A stretch of DNA of 64,000 nucleotides, from the NCBI GenBank assembly GCA_900142905.1, contig FSRV01000002.1, positions 1,736,001-1,800,000 on the forward strand. Reading direction: 5' to 3'. Shown piece by piece: positions 7,965 to 16,789 of this stretch; position 1 is the first letter of the stretch; every line of letters starts with the position of its first letter. A program made the translations under genes and the position numbers. Origin of the DNA: Burkholderia sp. GAS332. Its GTDB lineage: Bacteria > Pseudomonadota > Gammaproteobacteria > Burkholderiales > Burkholderiaceae. The notes beneath the pieces are model-generated. The model did not search any database. It worked only from the letters and a program-made list of their open reading frames with translations, and was not told the DNA's origin.

Positions 7965-9056
7965 ATGCCGGCAAGTCATCGCAATCGGTTTGGAGCCATT
8001 CTCGGATTAGTGGGCGCGTGCGCACTGGGCGCGACTCAGTGCGCCCATGCGCAAAGCAGCGTCACGTTGTACGGTATCGTCGACGCTTCTCTCCTCTACA
8101 CCAACAAAACACTTGACCCGACGACCGGCCAGAGCGCCGGTCATCAATACTCGTTCACCGACAGTGGCCTCTCCGGTTCGCGCTTCGGCATGCGCGGCGC
8201 AGAGGACCTCGGCGGCGGCATGCGCGCGATCTTCGAACTCGAAAGCGGTATCAGCATTGCCAACGGTTCGTTCAGCAATTCGAACGGCAACGAATTCGGG
8301 CGGCAGGCGTGGGTCGGGGTGGACAGCCGCTACGGTACGGTCAAGGCCGGTTTGCAGTTCTCACCCTTCTTCCTCGCGGTGTACGACTTCGATCCACGCG
8401 AGATGTCGTACTTCGGCAGCGGCCTCATCACCTATCTCAATAACGTTTATGTGACCGGCCTGTTCAATCCGAACGGCATTTCGTACACGTCGCCGGAAAT
8501 CGCCGGTTTGCAAGCGAGCGCGATGATGGCCTTGGGCGGCACGGCCGGTGATTTCCAGGCAGGCCGTCAGTACTCGGCGAGCCTGCGCTACCACCTCGGC
8601 ACGCTGACCGTCGATGCCGCGCTCTATAGCGGCAACGCCGGCGGCAGTGCGGCATCGATCGCGATTCCGAGCGTGGTTGAATTCGACGGCCGCGCAATCG
8701 GCGCCAGCTACGTGTTCAATAACCTGACCGTGAAGGCTTCCTACGTGCAGTACAAGGTGGCCGGCTCGTTCAACGATCGCGTCTATTCAGGCGGCGCCAG
8801 CTATCGCATCACACCGGCTCTGAACCTCGATGCGGGCGTGTGGGTCACGCGCGACGGGAACAACTCGTCGAACAATTCGATACTGGCGTCCACCGGGGTC
8901 GAGTATTCGCTGTCGAAGGCTACCGTGGTGTATGGGCAAGCCGGCTTTGTCACCAACCACGGCGCGATGCATACCGGTCTGTCCGTCAACAACGCACTGA
9001 ACGAAGCCACCGGCACAACCGCTGGCGTGAACCTCGGCATCCGGCACATGTTCTAG
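7965..9056 (+). CDS. Outer-membrane porin (Gram-negative OmpC/Omp32 type)
   Basis: 363 residues. There is a signal peptide of about 30 residues ending AHAQ, then mature SSVTLYGIVDASLLYTN, the standard first strand of betaproteobacterial general porins. The internal GSRFGMRGAEDLGGG and the C-terminal GVNLGIRHMF with terminal phenylalanine are also diagnostic; the final F is the BAM recognition signal. AAGGAG lies about ten bases before the ATG. It shares promoter architecture with the ABC importer that follows, so it probably brings the importer's substrate across the outer membrane. Confidence 0.93.
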   Translation: MPASHRNRFGAILGLVGACALGATQCAHAQSSVTLYGIVDASLLYTNKTLDPTTGQSAGHQYSFTDSGLSGSRFGMRGAEDLGGGMRAIFELESGISIANGSFSNSNGNEFGRQAWVGVDSRYGTVKAGLQFSPFFLAVYDFDPREMSYFGSGLITYLNNVYVTGLFNPNGISYTSPEIAGLQASAMMALGGTAGDFQAGRQYSASLRYHLGTLTVDAALYSGNAGGSAASIAIPSVVEFDGRAIGASYVFNNLTVKASYVQYKVAGSFNDRVYSGGASYRITPALNLDAGVWVTRDGNNSSNNSILASTGVEYSLSKATVVYGQAGFVTNHGAMHTGLSVNNALNEATGTTAGVNLGIRHMF

Positions 9057-9499
9057 CCGCTGCGGAGCGCGAGATCCCGGCGTGCCGCACGGGCGGCGCG
9101 CCTGATCATTCGCGAGCGTGATCGGCAAGCCTTCGATCCATGCTGAATACACGTGGCGGCACGGCCCTTTTGCAATTTGCGCAGGATGTGTCAAACGTGC
9201 CCGCCAAGAGCGCGCGCATTCTAAGTGACTTCCTGAATAATCTGCAATGCAAAACAATCAAATGGAAAACCCTATTGACGCAAACTGAACGATCGTGCCA
9301 AATTTCCCTCACACCATCGCACATCATTTTCCGTAGTTGCGCCGATGCGTGCGCGTTTCAAACCGTCGACAACCGTCGATAACGGTCGCCGGATTCAGGC
9401 CGCGACTGTTGTCCCGTCCGTAGTCAGGCGTGCGGCGATGCGTCCCCAGAAGCACGGTGTGACGATTGCGCCACACGCCCTGTTGGAGGGTGTAAAAGC
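9057..9499. promoter_or_regulatory. ABC-importer promoter region, same layout as the porin promoter
   Basis: TGCA-A-TGCA lies at 9243-9251 inside TCTGCAATGCA. It is followed, with its centre 28 bases before the first T, by TTGACG at 9275-9280 and CAAATT at 9299-9304. GAACGATCGTGCC lies in the spacer. The spacing matches the porin promoter base for base. The remaining 190 bases to livH are a leader with no ORF I would support. Confidence 0.6.
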
Positions 9500-10369
9500 G
9501 TGGATATGTTTTTGCAGCAGTTTCTCAACGGGTTGACGCTGGGCGGCATCTACAGCCTCGTCGCACTCGGACTCACGCTGGTCTACGGCATTCTCGCGGT
9601 GCCGAATTTCGCCCACGGCGCGTTCTATATGGTCGGCGCGTTCGTCTCGTTCTACCTGATGAGCCGGCTCGGCTGGAACTACTGGCTCGCCATGATCGGC
9701 TCCGGCGTCGCGGTCGCGGTCCTCGCCATCCTCGCGGAGCGGCTGGTGTTCAACCCGTTGCGCAAATCTTCCGAACTGCATCCGATGATCGCCGCGATCG
9801 GCCTTCTGCTGTTTCTCGAAGCCGGTGCGCAAGCGATCTGGGGCGCGGACTTTCATCGCATGGCCACGCCCTATGCCGGCATCGTCGATCTGGGCGGCGT
9901 CACCGCGCCGTTGCAGCGCCTGCTGATCATCGGCGCCGCGTTCGCGTTGGTGGTCCTGCTGCAACTCTTCCTCAAATACACGGTGATCGGCTCGAGCATC
10001 ATCGCGATGGCACAGGATCGTGAAGGCGCCTCGCTGATGGGCATCGACGCCAACAAGGTGACGATGCTGACCTTCGGCATTTCCGGCCTTCTCGCCGCCG
10101 TGGCGGCCACGCTGTATGCGCCGATCAACCTCGTCTATCCGGCAATGGGCCAACTGGTGATCCTGAAAGCCTTCGTGATCATCATTCTCGGCGGCATGGG
10201 CAGCGTGCCGGGCGCGATCGTGGGCGGCCTGATCATCGGCATGGCGGAGAGCTTCGGCGCCTTCTACATTTCGACCGACTACAAGGACATCATCGCCTTC
10301 GTGCTGCTGGTGGTGATTCTGTCGGTTCGTCCTCAGGGGCTGTTCACCAGGGAACTGCGCGCATCGTGA
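9500..10369 (+). CDS. livH: ABC importer permease, LivH family
   Basis: 289 residues, nearly all hydrophobic, with the LivH signature start FLQQFLNGLTLGGIYSLVALGLTLVYG and the EAA-like loop GASLMGIDANKVTMLTFGISG. It is one of the two membrane halves of a branched-chain-amino-acid-type (HAAT) importer. The GTG at 9500 is preferred over the ATG two codons later because GGAGG sits 11 bases upstream. Its stop overlaps the livM start (GTGA), indicating translational coupling. HAAT systems also import aromatic and aliphatic acids, and the neighbouring CoA ligases favour such a substrate. Confidence 0.88.
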   Translation: MDMFLQQFLNGLTLGGIYSLVALGLTLVYGILAVPNFAHGAFYMVGAFVSFYLMSRLGWNYWLAMIGSGVAVAVLAILAERLVFNPLRKSSELHPMIAAIGLLLFLEAGAQAIWGADFHRMATPYAGIVDLGGVTAPLQRLLIIGAAFALVVLLQLFLKYTVIGSSIIAMAQDREGASLMGIDANKVTMLTFGISGLLAAVAATLYAPINLVYPAMGQLVILKAFVIIILGGMGSVPGAIVGGLIIGMAESFGAFYISTDYKDIIAFVLLVVILSVRPQGLFTRELRAS

Positions 10370-11388
10370 AATCAGTCAAGAAATTATTCGAGGGCAAGCT
10401 GGGGTGGGCGCTGCTGTTCGTGCTCGGTCTCGTGTTTCCGTTTCTGGCCACCAACGACTACATGCTCACCGTGATGTCCACCGCGTACGTCTTCGCGCTG
10501 GCCACCGTCGGGCTGAATCTGATCACCGGTTATACGGGGCAGTTCAATCTCGCGCACGGCAGCTTCATGGCGGTGGGCGCGTACACGGTGGGCATTCTGA
10601 CGGTCGATCATCAGGTGCCATTCTGGCTCGCGTTCCTGGCCTCGGGCGTCGTCGTCGCGATTCTGGGCGCGCTGGTCGGCCTCGTGTCGCTGCGCCTGCG
10701 GGGCCACTACTTTTCGATCTTCACGCTGTGCGTCGGCTACATCATGTTTCTCGTGATCGAGAAATGGGACAGCCTCACCCACGGCGTCTCGGACATCGTC
10801 GGCATCCCGGCGCCCTCGGGATTCGGCATCGTTTCGTTTGAAGATCCGCGGCCACTTTATTACCTGGTGTTCGCGTTCCTCGTGCTCGGCGTATGGCTGA
10901 TGCATCGCATCGTCAACTCGCTGCTCGGCCGGACCTTCATGGCGATCCGCAATAGCGACGGCCTCGCCCAGTCACTCGGCATCAACCTGATGCGCAACAA
11001 GGTGCTGGCCTTCGTGCTGTCGGTCGTCTATGCGGGGTTCGCGGGCGGCCTCTATGCGGGCTCCGTGCGCTTTCTCGGGCCGGATCTGGCCGGCGTCGAG
11101 CATACCTTCGATATGACGATGTATATGCTGGTGGGTGGCATCGGCACCCTCGCCGGCCCGCTGCTCGGCGCGCTCGCTATTCCATGGCTCACGCAGTATT
11201 TGCAGTTTCTGCAGGCGTACCGCTTCGTCGTGTTCGGCCCGATCCTGATTCTGCTGGTGATCTTTCTGCCGAACGGGATTGTCGGTTTGTATATGGCGCG
11301 AAAAAACCGGCGCGCGCAACCTGCAACGCCAAAAAGCGGCATCGTCGCGCGTCAGTCACAGTCCGCACGCGGAGACCGGCATGCTTGA
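10366..11388 (+). CDS. livM: ABC importer permease, LivM family
   Basis: 340 residues. It contains the LivM hallmark ATVGLNLITGYTGQFNLAHGSFMAVGAYTVG and about ten membrane spans. The cytoplasmic loop NSDGLAQSLGINLMRNKVLAF contacts the ATPases. It starts at a GTG overlapping the livH stop by four bases and ends eight bases inside livG. The C-terminal 30 residues are basic and polar, as usual. It is the second transmembrane half of the importer. Confidence 0.88.
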   Translation: MKSVKKLFEGKLGWALLFVLGLVFPFLATNDYMLTVMSTAYVFALATVGLNLITGYTGQFNLAHGSFMAVGAYTVGILTVDHQVPFWLAFLASGVVVAILGALVGLVSLRLRGHYFSIFTLCVGYIMFLVIEKWDSLTHGVSDIVGIPAPSGFGIVSFEDPRPLYYLVFAFLVLGVWLMHRIVNSLLGRTFMAIRNSDGLAQSLGINLMRNKVLAFVLSVVYAGFAGGLYAGSVRFLGPDLAGVEHTFDMTMYMLVGGIGTLAGPLLGALAIPWLTQYLQFLQAYRFVVFGPILILLVIFLPNGIVGLYMARKNRRAQPATPKSGIVARQSQSARGDRHA

Positions 11389-12145
11389 AATCGACTCGCT
11401 CAGCAAACACTTTGGTGGCCTCGTCGCGGTGGATGACGTCAGCACGCATATCGAAGCCGGCAAGATCAACGCGATCATCGGACCGAACGGCGCGGGCAAA
11501 ACCACGTTCTTCAATCTGATCAGCGGCACCCATCTGCCAAGCGCCGGCCGTATCCGCTTTAAAGGCCAGGACGTGACAAAGCTGGGCGCCGATCAGATGG
11601 CGCGCCTGGGTGTCGCGCGCACATTTCAATCCACCGCGCTGTTCGACCGGGCCAGCGTGCTCGACAACCTGATCGTCGGCCACCGGTTGCGCACGCGCTC
11701 GGGGCTGTGGGACGTGCTGACGCATTCGGCGCGGCTCAAGCAGGAAGAACGCATCTGCCGCGAGAAGGCGCGCGAGGCGTTGGACTTCGTCGGCTTGTCG
11801 GCGATGGCGGAACGGATGGCTGGCGACATCTCGCAGGAAGAACGCAAACGCGCCGCCGTGGCGCTCGCGCTCGCCACCGTTCCCAGCCTGATGCTGCTCG
11901 ACGAACCGGCGGGTGGCGTGAATCCCGAAGAAACCGAAGGCCTCGCCGAACTGATCCGCAAGCTGGTCAGACACGGTGTGACGGTGTGCCTTGTCGAACA
12001 CAAGATGAACATGATCATGAAGCTCGCCGACCGCATCATGGTGCTGAACTACGGCAAGAAAATCGCCGAAGGCACCCCTGCCGAAATTCGCGCGAACCCG
12101 GCCGTGATCGACGCCTATCTCGGGAGCGAGCATGCTGAAGTTTGA
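11381..12145 (+). CDS. livG: ABC importer ATPase, LivG family
   Basis: 254 residues. Walker A is GPNGAGKTT near residue 35-43; the signature is the degenerate ISQEERKRAAVALAL rather than LSGGQ; Walker B is LMLLDEPAGGV; the H-loop lies in VCLVEHKMN. The frame is open further upstream, but MLEIDSLSKHFGG at 11381 matches the family start and overlaps the livM end by eight bases. The altered signature (SQEER for SGGQQ) is worth noting but is seen in some LivG-type proteins. Confidence 0.88.
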   Translation: MLEIDSLSKHFGGLVAVDDVSTHIEAGKINAIIGPNGAGKTTFFNLISGTHLPSAGRIRFKGQDVTKLGADQMARLGVARTFQSTALFDRASVLDNLIVGHRLRTRSGLWDVLTHSARLKQEERICREKAREALDFVGLSAMAERMAGDISQEERKRAAVALALATVPSLMLLDEPAGGVNPEETEGLAELIRKLVRHGVTVCLVEHKMNMIMKLADRIMVLNYGKKIAEGTPAEIRANPAVIDAYLGSEHAEV

Positions 12146-12839
12146 AAACGTCGCACTCGATTACGGCAGTTTCCGCGCGCTGGACGGCATCACGCTGCAC
12201 GCGGACGACGGCGAACTGGTGGTGCTGCTCGGCGCCAACGGCGCGGGCAAGAGTTCGATCTTCCTCGCGACAAGCGGCCTGCGCCGCGCCGCCAGCGGCA
12301 GCCTGCGCCTGGGAACGCGCGAACTGCTCGGCATGACGCCCGCGCAGATCGTGCGCAGCGGCGTGATTCAGTGTCCCGAGGGCCGCAAGCTGTTCCCGGG
12401 CATGTCGGTGCTGAAGAACCTCACGCTCGGCGCCTATGTGCATCGCGGCGACAAGGCCGGCAATCAGCGCAATCTCGACCAGGTATTCGCGCTCTTCCCG
12501 CTTCTCGCGGAACGCAAGGACCACCTGGCGGGCTCGCTGTCCGGCGGCCAGCAGCAGATGGTGGCGATCGGCCGCGCGATGATGGCCCGGCCCAAGGTGC
12601 TGCTGCTCGACGAACCCTCGCTCGGGCTCGCGCCGTTGGTGGTCAAGCAGGTATTCGAGGTGATCCAGCAGATCAATCGCGCGGGGACAACTGTGCTGCT
12701 CGCCGAACAGAACGCGTTCGCGGCGCTAAAAATCGCGCACCGCGCCTACGTCATCGAGAACGGCCGCATCGTGCTCGAAGGCGATCACGCGAGCCTGATG
12801 AACAATGAAGCGATCCGGCGCGCTTACGTCGGTGGCTGA
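12132..12839 (+). CDS. livF: ABC importer ATPase, LivF family
   Basis: 235 residues, the standard LivF length. Walker A is GANGAGKSS, the signature is LSGGQQQMVAIGRAMMARP, Walker B is VLLLDEPSLGLAP and the switch region is VLLAEQNA. It overlaps livG by 14 bases. With LivG it forms the ATPase pair powering the importer. Confidence 0.9.
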   Translation: MLKFENVALDYGSFRALDGITLHADDGELVVLLGANGAGKSSIFLATSGLRRAASGSLRLGTRELLGMTPAQIVRSGVIQCPEGRKLFPGMSVLKNLTLGAYVHRGDKAGNQRNLDQVFALFPLLAERKDHLAGSLSGGQQQMVAIGRAMMARPKVLLLDEPSLGLAPLVVKQVFEVIQQINRAGTTVLLAEQNAFAALKIAHRAYVIENGRIVLEGDHASLMNNEAIRRAYVGG

Positions 12840-12923
12840 ACGAATCTGCTGCATGGCCTGACGCATGAGCATGAACATGAGCCTGTGCGACGGCCCATTC
12901 GAACAATCCCAAAGGAGACACGT

Positions 12924-14108
12924 ATGACGATCAAACGCTTGTGCGGACGCGCTGGAGTGGTTGCGGCTGTCGCCACGACAGCGCTGCTGGGCTCTGGCGC
13001 CGCGATGGCGCAGCAGGTGGTGCACATCGGCTACTCCGGTCCGCTAAGCGGCGGTGCGGCGAAGTATGGCCAGGAAGTGCTCGAAGGCATGCAGATGGCG
13101 GCCGCCGACGTCAATCAGGCCGGCATCGAAGTGGCCGGCAAGAAGATCAAGCTCGAGATCGTGCCGCTCGACGACAAATACAACCCCGCCGAAACCGCGA
13201 TCAACGCACGGCGTCTCGCGCAGGAACAACAGGCTGCCGTGGTGCTCGTGCCGCATTCGGGCGGCGGCTTCGCGGTGCAGACCAGCAACGAACAACAGAA
13301 ACTCCTGCTGCTCTCGTACACCAGCGTGCCGCAGATCACCGAGCGCGGCAACAAGCTCACGGTGCGCATTCCGCCCTCCTTTACGTCGTATCTGGACTCC
13401 TTCGTCAAGTATGAAATGGCGACCTACGGCAAGAAGGTTGCGCTCGCCGCGACGGATACCGATTACGGCAAGGTCTGGGTCGCCGCATTCAAACCCGCGT
13501 GGGAAGCGGCCGGTGGCACGATCGTCGCGGACAATGCCATGTCGTATAACCGCGCCACCGATTTCTACAGCGGCGTGAGCCGAGTGCTGGCGGCCAAACC
13601 CGACGTGATGTTTATCGGTGGCCCGTCCGAGCCGACCGGCCTGATTGCGCAGCAGGCACGCGAGTTGGGCTTCAAAGGCGGCTTTATCATCATGGACCAG
13701 GCCAAGCTCGACGAAGTGGCTAAAGTCACCGGCGGCTATGCGGCGTTGAACGGTGCGATCGGGGTATTGCCGTTGGCCAACGACAGCACACCGAACGCAA
13801 AAATGTTTGTGGAGCGCTACCGCAAGAGCCACGACGGCCGTGATCCGAGCCAGGAAGTTTCACTGAACTACACCGCGGTCTACGCAACGGCGCTCGCGAT
13901 GAAGCTGGCTGGCAGCGTCAGCGATGCGACCGCGATCCGCAATCAGTTCGATAAGGCGGTGAAGGCGCTGCCGCCACAGGCCAATCCGCAAAGTGTGACG
14001 GGCGTCGACGATCATGGCGGCTTCGTGATCGGCAAGCCGCTTGCGGCGGTGGTTCAGGGCGGACAGTTGAAGTCGGCGGACTTGAGTTCGCTGGCAGCGG
14101 CGAAGTGA
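12924..14108 (+). CDS. Periplasmic substrate-binding protein of the importer
   Basis: 394 residues. A signal peptide ends about residue 30 (GSGAAMAQQ) and the mature start VVHIGYSGPLSGGAAKYGQEVLEG is typical of the peripla_BP_6 (LivJ-like) family. AAAGGAG lies directly before the ATG at 12924. It is the last gene of the importer operon, 84 bases after livF, and is followed by an intrinsic terminator. The ligand pocket residues do not tell me the substrate; the surrounding acyl-CoA genes suggest a carboxylic acid more than leucine. Confidence 0.9.
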   Translation: MTIKRLCGRAGVVAAVATTALLGSGAAMAQQVVHIGYSGPLSGGAAKYGQEVLEGMQMAAADVNQAGIEVAGKKIKLEIVPLDDKYNPAETAINARRLAQEQQAAVVLVPHSGGGFAVQTSNEQQKLLLLSYTSVPQITERGNKLTVRIPPSFTSYLDSFVKYEMATYGKKVALAATDTDYGKVWVAAFKPAWEAAGGTIVADNAMSYNRATDFYSGVSRVLAAKPDVMFIGGPSEPTGLIAQQARELGFKGGFIIMDQAKLDEVAKVTGGYAALNGAIGVLPLANDSTPNAKMFVERYRKSHDGRDPSQEVSLNYTAVYATALAMKLAGSVSDATAIRNQFDKAVKALPPQANPQSVTGVDDHGGFVIGKPLAAVVQGGQLKSADLSSLAAAK

Positions 14109-14134
14109 CGACGCTGTAGAGAAAGGCTTAAAAA

Positions 14135-14161
14135 AAGGCGCCGTGATTTTCACGGCGCCTT
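14135..14161 (+). terminator. Intrinsic terminator after the importer operon
   Basis: AAGGCGCCGTG-ATTTT-CACGGCGCCTT is a perfect 11-bp stem with a five-base loop, 26 bases after the binding-protein stop. It is preceded by A7 and followed by a short T-rich tail, so it may also stop transcription of the convergent operon. Confidence 0.85.
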
Positions 14162-14260
14162 GTGCTTTTGAGGCCTTACGTATTTCAAGTCTTCCGTATT
14201 TCTAGTCTTGCGTAGGTGAAGCCTCTTGTTTCCAGAGCCGGCGCTTCCGCCGACTCCCGC

Positions 14261-15166
14261 TTACCCCTTCAACGCCTCGATAATCTGACCGCGCACTTCA
14301 GGCCGCTCGGCAAACGGATCGGTCGGATTACGCGGCGTGACGATGTCCTCAGCGCGGGTTTTCACAGCACCTAGCGCATGGGGATGCGAAAAGATATAAA
14401 ACTGCTCTTCGCGGATCGCATCGAACACCATCGCCGCGACCTCTTGCGCAGTCACCTTTCCCGAACTTACGGCCTTCTCGCTCATGGCGCGCGACACGCG
14501 TTGCGATAAGGTCAGCGGCGTGTCGTTGGCCAATTCGGACGGGCGGTTGCGATGCCCCGTCGCGATACCGGTCGGCACGAAGTACGGGCACAGCACCGAG
14601 CACGCTACCTGTTGCGTAACCAGCGAAAGATCCTGATACAGCGACTCGGTCAACGACACTACCGCATGTTTCGACACGTTGTACGGACCCATCATCGGCG
14701 GATTGAGCATGCCGGCCATCGACGCCGTGTTGACAATGTGTCCGCGATATCCCGCATCGCGTTTGGCCGCTTCGAGCATCAGCGGCGTGAAAACCCGCAC
14801 GCCATGAATCACGCCCCACAGGTTGACGCCCAGCAACCATTGCCAGTCGCGTTCGGTGTTCTCCCACACGAGGCCACCGCTGCCGCCCACGCCCGCATTG
14901 TTGAAGACCAGATGCACACTGCCGTAGGCATCGAGCGTGGCGCGCGCCAGCGCGTCGATTTCCTCGCCCTTCGCAACGTCGACGCGACGCGCGATAGCCT
15001 GCGCGCCGGCTGCGCTCACCTCGGCGAACGTTTCGTCGAGTGCGTCCTGCTGCACGTCGGCGAGTACGAGGCGCATGCCCAGCTTCGTGCCGAGCCGTGC
15101 GAACTCACGGCCGAATCCGGAGCCGGCGCCGGTGATCACCGCAACCTTGCCTTCAAAATTGTCCAT
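14261..15166 (-). CDS. SDR-family dehydrogenase
   Basis: 301 residues. The cofactor loop TGAGSGFG is at about residues 11-18, then LADVQQ, an NNAG motif (FNNAGVGGSG) and the catalytic tyrosine and lysine in YNVSKHAV. The start at 15166 (MDNFEGKVAVITG) follows a GGGAGAGGG ribosome site. The C-terminal extension of about 50 residues is longer than in minimal SDRs. It is the last gene of a five-gene minus-strand operon with two acyl-CoA ligases and an acyl-CoA dehydrogenase. A 3-hydroxyacyl or alcohol dehydrogenase step is likely, substrate unknown. Confidence 0.85.
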   Translation of the reverse strand: MDNFEGKVAVITGAGSGFGREFARLGTKLGMRLVLADVQQDALDETFAEVSAAGAQAIARRVDVAKGEEIDALARATLDAYGSVHLVFNNAGVGGSGGLVWENTERDWQWLLGVNLWGVIHGVRVFTPLMLEAAKRDAGYRGHIVNTASMAGMLNPPMMGPYNVSKHAVVSLTESLYQDLSLVTQQVACSVLCPYFVPTGIATGHRNRPSELANDTPLTLSQRVSRAMSEKAVSSGKVTAQEVAAMVFDAIREEQFYIFSHPHALGAVKTRAEDIVTPRNPTDPFAERPEVRGQIIEALKG

Positions 15167-15232
15167 GCCCTCTCCCATTTGTCCCATTGACGGTTGGTGT
15201 AGTCAGATGTTCTGGCGCGTTTCTACACCGCG

Positions 15233-16789
15233 CTAGCGTGCGGCGGGATAGTACTGCTCGCGCAATTCCCGTTTCAGCACCTTGCCGATCGGACTGCGCG
15301 GCAAAGTGTCGATGAACGTCAGCGCAGAGAGCCGCTGCATTTTTCCCAGCCGCGCGTTGACCCACGCAAGCAGCGTGTTGGCGTCGGTCCGTGCATCTGG
15401 CCTGCGCACCACAAACGCAACCGGTGTCTCGCCCCACTCCTCCGAATGCCCACCCACCACGGCCGCATCCGCGACGTCGGGATGCGAGCGCAGTTCCGTC
15501 TCCAGGTCGCTCGGATAAACGTTGAAGCCGCCCGAAATGATCATGTCCTTCTTGCGATCGAGCAGCGTCAAAAACCCGTCAGCATCGAAGCGGCCCATAT
15601 CGCCTGTGCGAATGAAGCGCTTGCCGCTCGGGTCATACCATTCCGCCTCGGCCGTCTTGTCCGGTTGACGGTAGTAGCCGGTCATCATCGCCGGCGAATG
15701 ACCGACGATTTCGCCCACCTCGCCGGCGGCCACTTCGTTGCCGAGTTCATCGATCAGACGGATATCGTGACCCTCCACCGGTTTGCCGACCGTATGCAGT
15801 TTGGTGGGCCATTCGTCGGCCTCCAGTTGGCACGAGCCGCCGCCTTCGGTCATGCCGTAGTACTCGGTGAGCTTGCCCGGCCAGCGGCGTACCACGTCCG
15901 CCTTCACGCTCGCCGCGAACGGCGCGCTGGTGCAGAACTTGGCCTGAAAGCTGGAGAGGTCGTAACGGTCGAAGTCCGGATGCACCATCAAACGCTGATA
16001 CTGGACCGGCACCAGCATCGTATGCGTGACGCGGTACTGCTCCGCCAGCTCCAGATAACGTGTGGCGTTGAACTTCGGCATCAACACCACGGTGCCGCCG
16101 AATGTCAGCGTCGGCATGAAACTCACGAGCGTCGTGTTCGAATACAACGGTGTGGAGATCAGCGTCGTGGCGTCAGGGCCATAGCCGCGCTGAATACTGC
16201 GCACCGCGTAGGCCCAGCGCATGCCGTGCGACTGCACGATGCCTTTCGGCGTGCCCGTGGTGCCTGACGAATAGATGATGTTGAACGGCCACGCCGGATC
16301 GATCGTCACGGGTTCAGGCGCACCGCCCCCGGGCGCGAGCCATGCTTCAAGCGCGGTGCTGCCTGCGTGCACATCGAGCGCGACGGGGATGGCCTTGATC
16401 TCCGCGGCCACGGGTTCGAGCAGACGCTTGACGTCGGCATCGAGGAACAACAGCCGTGCGCCCGAGTTACCGATCATGCTGACGAGACTCGCCGCGCTCG
16501 ACGACGGCGCGAGCGGCGCCACCACCGCCCCGGCACGCAGGCCGCCGAGAAACGCCACGGCGTATTCCACCGAGGCGCCCGCGCACAACGCAATCGCATC
16601 GCAAGGCTTGATGCCGTCGCGCTGCAATGCGGCGGCAAAGCGATCGACGCGTGCGTCCAGCACGGCGTAAGTCACGACCTCGCCGTCGCAGATCAACGCG
16701 GCGTGTTCGCCGCGCTCTTTAGCGAAGCGGCGGAGCATGTCGGTGATGCAGACGAACGGTTCGTCCAGTAGTGCGTCGAGCCATGTCAT
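15233..16789 (-). CDS. AMP-forming acyl-CoA ligase (first)
   Basis: 518 residues of the ANL adenylate-forming family. Present are the phosphate loop YSSGTTGTPKGI (around 170-181), the A5 motif EYYGMTEG, A7 RFIRTGDMGRF, A8 DRKKDMIISGGFNVYP and the A10 lysine in PRSPIGKVLKREL. It converts a carboxylic acid to its acyl-CoA via the acyl-AMP. Its ATG overlaps the stop of the upstream ligase gene by four bases, so the two ligases are translationally coupled. Why two ligases are needed is unclear: different chain lengths, or two carboxylates in one substrate. Confidence 0.87.
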   Translation of the reverse strand: MTWLDALLDEPFVCITDMLRRFAKERGEHAALICDGEVVTYAVLDARVDRFAAALQRDGIKPCDAIALCAGASVEYAVAFLGGLRAGAVVAPLAPSSSAASLVSMIGNSGARLLFLDADVKRLLEPVAAEIKAIPVALDVHAGSTALEAWLAPGGGAPEPVTIDPAWPFNIIYSSGTTGTPKGIVQSHGMRWAYAVRSIQRGYGPDATTLISTPLYSNTTLVSFMPTLTFGGTVVLMPKFNATRYLELAEQYRVTHTMLVPVQYQRLMVHPDFDRYDLSSFQAKFCTSAPFAASVKADVVRRWPGKLTEYYGMTEGGGSCQLEADEWPTKLHTVGKPVEGHDIRLIDELGNEVAAGEVGEIVGHSPAMMTGYYRQPDKTAEAEWYDPSGKRFIRTGDMGRFDADGFLTLLDRKKDMIISGGFNVYPSDLETELRSHPDVADAAVVGGHSEEWGETPVAFVVRRPDARTDANTLLAWVNARLGKMQRLSALTFIDTLPRSPIGKVLKRELREQYYPAAR

